Positions 62,226 to 64,000 of a DNA stretch of 64,000 nt are shown piece after piece (within the stretch, counting starts at the first letter, position 1; each line of letters starts with the position of its first letter). The notes under the pieces were generated by a model. That model made no database searches, was not told where the DNA came from, and was given only the letters and a program-made list of their open reading frames with translations. The DNA is from Arthrobacter sp. M4 (GTDB lineage Bacteria; Actinomycetota; Actinomycetes; Actinomycetales; Micrococcaceae). Position numbers and translations under genes: made by a program. The stretch lies in NCBI RefSeq assembly GCF_020251205.1, contig NZ_JAIWYX010000001.1, positions 372,001 to 436,000 on the forward strand. Direction: 5' to 3'.

Positions 62226-62839
62226 AAGTGCAGCCCAAAAGCATGAACAGGGTCACGTGTGACCTCACTGTATCCCTCGACGGATTCCTCGCTGGTCCCA
62301 ATCAAAGCCCAACCACGCCGTTAGGCGAGGGCGGGGAGGACCTACACCGATGGATGTTCGAAGAACCTGAGGCCAACGCGGCGGCCATTCAGGGCATCCT
62401 CTCGGCGGGCGCTTACATCATGGGCCGCAACATGTTCGCCGGCCCGGGGCCAGGCCCATGGGATCAGGACTGGCGCGGCTGGTGGGGTGAGGAACCGCCT
62501 TACCACGCCCCTGTCTTTGTACTCGCCCACCATTCACGTCCGCCCCTGGAGATGCAGGGCGGCACGACGTTCAATTTCGTGACAGACGGGATCGAGTCCG
62601 CCCTGGCAAAGGCGCGTGTTGCGGCGCCGGACGCGGAGATCGCCATAGCGGGAGGCGCAGAGACTGTCCGCCAATATCTGTCGGCAGGGTTGATCGATGA
62701 GCTACGGCTCCACATCGCGCCAATCCTCCTCGGAGCGGGCGAGCGGCTCTTGGACGGCGTGGAGAACGTAAAACTTGAACCCACGGAAGTAAGCGGCACC
62801 CGCCTTGTGACACACGTGCGCTACCTCGTGATCCGCTAA
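62222..62839 (+). CDS. dihydrofolate reductase/RibD C-terminal-family protein
   Basis: A 205-residue RibD_C-type protein: VTCDLTVSLDGFLAGPNQS at the N-terminus, YIMGRNMFAGPG, IAIAGGAETVRQYLSAGLID and LHIAPILLGAGERLLDG. The ATG overlaps the RidA stop by four bases, so the pair is co-translated. A RidA protein next to a flavin/pterin-like reductase suggests handling of a shared reactive intermediate; this is inference. Confidence 0.87.
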   Translation: MKVQPKSMNRVTCDLTVSLDGFLAGPNQSPTTPLGEGGEDLHRWMFEEPEANAAAIQGILSAGAYIMGRNMFAGPGPGPWDQDWRGWWGEEPPYHAPVFVLAHHSRPPLEMQGGTTFNFVTDGIESALAKARVAAPDAEIAIAGGAETVRQYLSAGLIDELRLHIAPILLGAGERLLDGVENVKLEPTEVSGTRLVTHVRYLVIR

Positions 62840-63012
62840 GCAAACGCATCCTGCCTATCGCCCATCATGTGAATGCTTCACGGTTAGAACTAAGCGGCTG
62901 AGCGCAGATGAGCAATTGTCAACGGTAAACCAAACTGAGTACCGGACACTGACGCGCAATGCTCGCCGCCGGAAGCTTTGCGGTACCCATGTTGCACTGA
63001 ATCGCTCCCTAT

Positions 63013-63018
63013 TAAACT
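63013..63018 (+). promoter_or_regulatory. -10 element of leaderless HdeD-like gene promoter
   Basis: TAAACT six bases before the ATG at 63025, with TTGCAC about 15 bases further upstream as a weak -35. Confidence 0.55.
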
Positions 63019-63024
63019 GGCGGT

Positions 63025-63606
63025 ATGAGCTCGACAGCTGGGCGTAAATTGTTTCAGCATTCCGGAACGGCGCTACTGTTCCGGGGAGTCCTCTCCATTG
63101 CTTTGGGCTTGCTGATCGCATCCCTTCCGGTCGCCACTGTAATTGGCCTCGTGTTCGTGTTCGGCATTTACGCCCTCACGGATGGACTCACAAATGTGGC
63201 GCATTACTTCTACGACCCGTCGCCCCACTCTCGCTGGTCCATGGCCGGGGGCATTGTCTCCATCGTCGCTGGCCTGGTGGCCGTAGCGTGGCCGAGCATC
63301 ACCGCTGTGGCCTTGGGGATCCTCGTAGGAGTATGGGCACTGGCCCTGGGGACCTCGCAAATCGTCCTGGCTTTGGAAACCAGAAAGTCACTCAGGGTCT
63401 GGTGGAGCTGGTTGATGACGGCGGTTGTCACCGTATTGTTCGGCCTTTTGGTTATCGCCAATCCAGGAGCTGGAATCGTGGCCCTGGCAGGACTGCTGGC
63501 CGCGTTCGCTGTCATTGCAGGAATACTGTTGATTGCTTCCGGGATCACCTTGCGGCGAGCAGGCTCCCCCACCAATATCTTCCGGAAAACAGCGATGCCC
63601 GGTTGA
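63025..63606 (+). CDS. HdeD/DUF308-family membrane protein
   Basis: A 193-residue membrane protein with six hydrophobic segments in three similar pairs: FRGVLSIALGLLIASLPVA, MAGGIVSIVAGLVAVAWPS and VVTVLFGLLVIANPG. The repeated G-x-x-x-[IL]-x-x-G and P at the end of each pair are the HdeD pattern. HdeD is linked to acid resistance in E. coli, but the molecular role is unknown. Confidence 0.87.
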   Translation: MSSTAGRKLFQHSGTALLFRGVLSIALGLLIASLPVATVIGLVFVFGIYALTDGLTNVAHYFYDPSPHSRWSMAGGIVSIVAGLVAVAWPSITAVALGILVGVWALALGTSQIVLALETRKSLRVWWSWLMTAVVTVLFGLLVIANPGAGIVALAGLLAAFAVIAGILLIASGITLRRAGSPTNIFRKTAMPG

Positions 63607-63690
63607 GCGCCTGGCTATCGCGGCGGCCGCGGCTAAGACTCCCCTAAAAGTTGCCCGGGCCCGGCGGCCCATCGCATTGCACCGCAGCAG

Positions 63691-63696
63691 GATACT
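63691..63696 (+). promoter_or_regulatory. possible -10 element of a leaderless promoter
   Basis: GATACT six bases before the ATG at 63703. It matches four of six bases of TATAAT. Confidence 0.35.
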
Positions 63697-63702
63697 TGAA
63701 CT

Positions 63703-64000
63703 ATGACGGATGAGGATCGAAACCTTTGGGATGAGTTCGACGAGTCGAAGCCCGCAGGTCACGACCGCGTCGAGGGTTATCCCGGAGGAGAGCCCCAGGG
63801 CTTTGGCTTCCGAACCGGGGTTCGCAGCGCGAACGTGGCCTTTGGTTTCGCCCTGTACGCACTGGTCCTCGGAACTCTGCTGGTCGTCGTGGGGGCCGCC
63901 GTCTTCATTGTCCAGAGTCAGTGGCTTCTTCTCGGATTGATGGTGGCCATCGAAGCGGTCTTCGTCTTAGCCTTCATTCGACTGGCAGCCCAGGCTCGCC
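63703..64000 (+). CDS. membrane protein, N-terminal part (runs off window)
   Basis: The first 99 residues of a gene that is still open at the window end. A charged N-terminal cytoplasmic stretch (DEDRNLWDEFDESKP) is followed by two hydrophobic helices (about residues 48-72 and 75-95). No family was recognised. It follows the HdeD-like gene by 96 bases on the same strand. Confidence 0.6.
   Translation, partial: MTDEDRNLWDEFDESKPAGHDRVEGYPGGEPQGFGFRTGVRSANVAFGFALYALVLGTLLVVVGAAVFIVQSQWLLLGLMVAIEAVFVLAFIRLAAQAR

Overview
The window is a gene-dense, high-GC actinobacterial chromosome segment. Gene content and order (polA, rpsA, coaE-GrpB, uvrB, terC, uvrA and uvrC on one strand), frequent GTG starts and the protein sequences point to Micrococcaceae, most likely Arthrobacter or a close relative such as Paenarthrobacter or Pseudarthrobacter. 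The genus is an inference. I see no rRNA, tRNA, CRISPR array, insertion sequence or prophage, and no gene-free stretch longer than 300 bases. The first and last genes run off the window.

Layout. 1-22.4 kb is a conserved housekeeping block dominated by nucleotide excision repair (uvrC, uvrA, uvrB) and polA, with rpsA, coaE, a DUF3516 helicase, and terC behind a probable manganese (yybP-ykoY) riboswitch. 22.4-27.7 kb holds a thioesterase, a RibD-like reductase, a lipoprotein/membrane-protein pair whose promoter abuts an 18-bp tandem repeat, and a PiT phosphate transporter with a small membrane partner. 27.7-33.1 kb is a catabolic-looking cluster on one strand (IclR regulator, SDR, KSTD-like flavoprotein, Dabb protein, MHS-type MFS transporter) of unknown substrate. 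33.1-45.8 kb is mixed: GH13 glucosidase, two hydrolase-type proteins (one fused to a phosphoribosyltransferase), an EF-G-like GTPase, an M50 peptidase, HrpB, a 2H phosphoesterase, ACC deaminase and a CapA-like protein. 45.8-53.9 kb holds an ECF42-type sigma factor with its DGPF/YCII partner, a stand-alone LigD polymerase domain, an Fe/2OG-type oxygenase, an OafA-type acyltransferase, a stand-alone 5'-3' exonuclease and LtrA. 54.1-64 kb holds the giant NAD-glutamate dehydrogenase and many small genes (histidine phosphatase, zinc-binding proteins, RidA, two RibD-like reductases, an HdeD-like membrane protein).

Regulation. About fifteen genes have a TANNNT-type hexamer placed 6-8 bases before the start codon, which implies leaderless mRNAs. 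rpsA is the contrast: it has a good sigma-70-type promoter and a structured leader of about 130 nt. The best regulatory leads are the riboswitch before terC, a candidate SOS operator between the promoter elements of uvrA, the rpsA leader hairpin, and a TGTCGA-N17-CGAC element in front of the DGPF/sigma operon that fits autoregulation by an ECF42 sigma factor.
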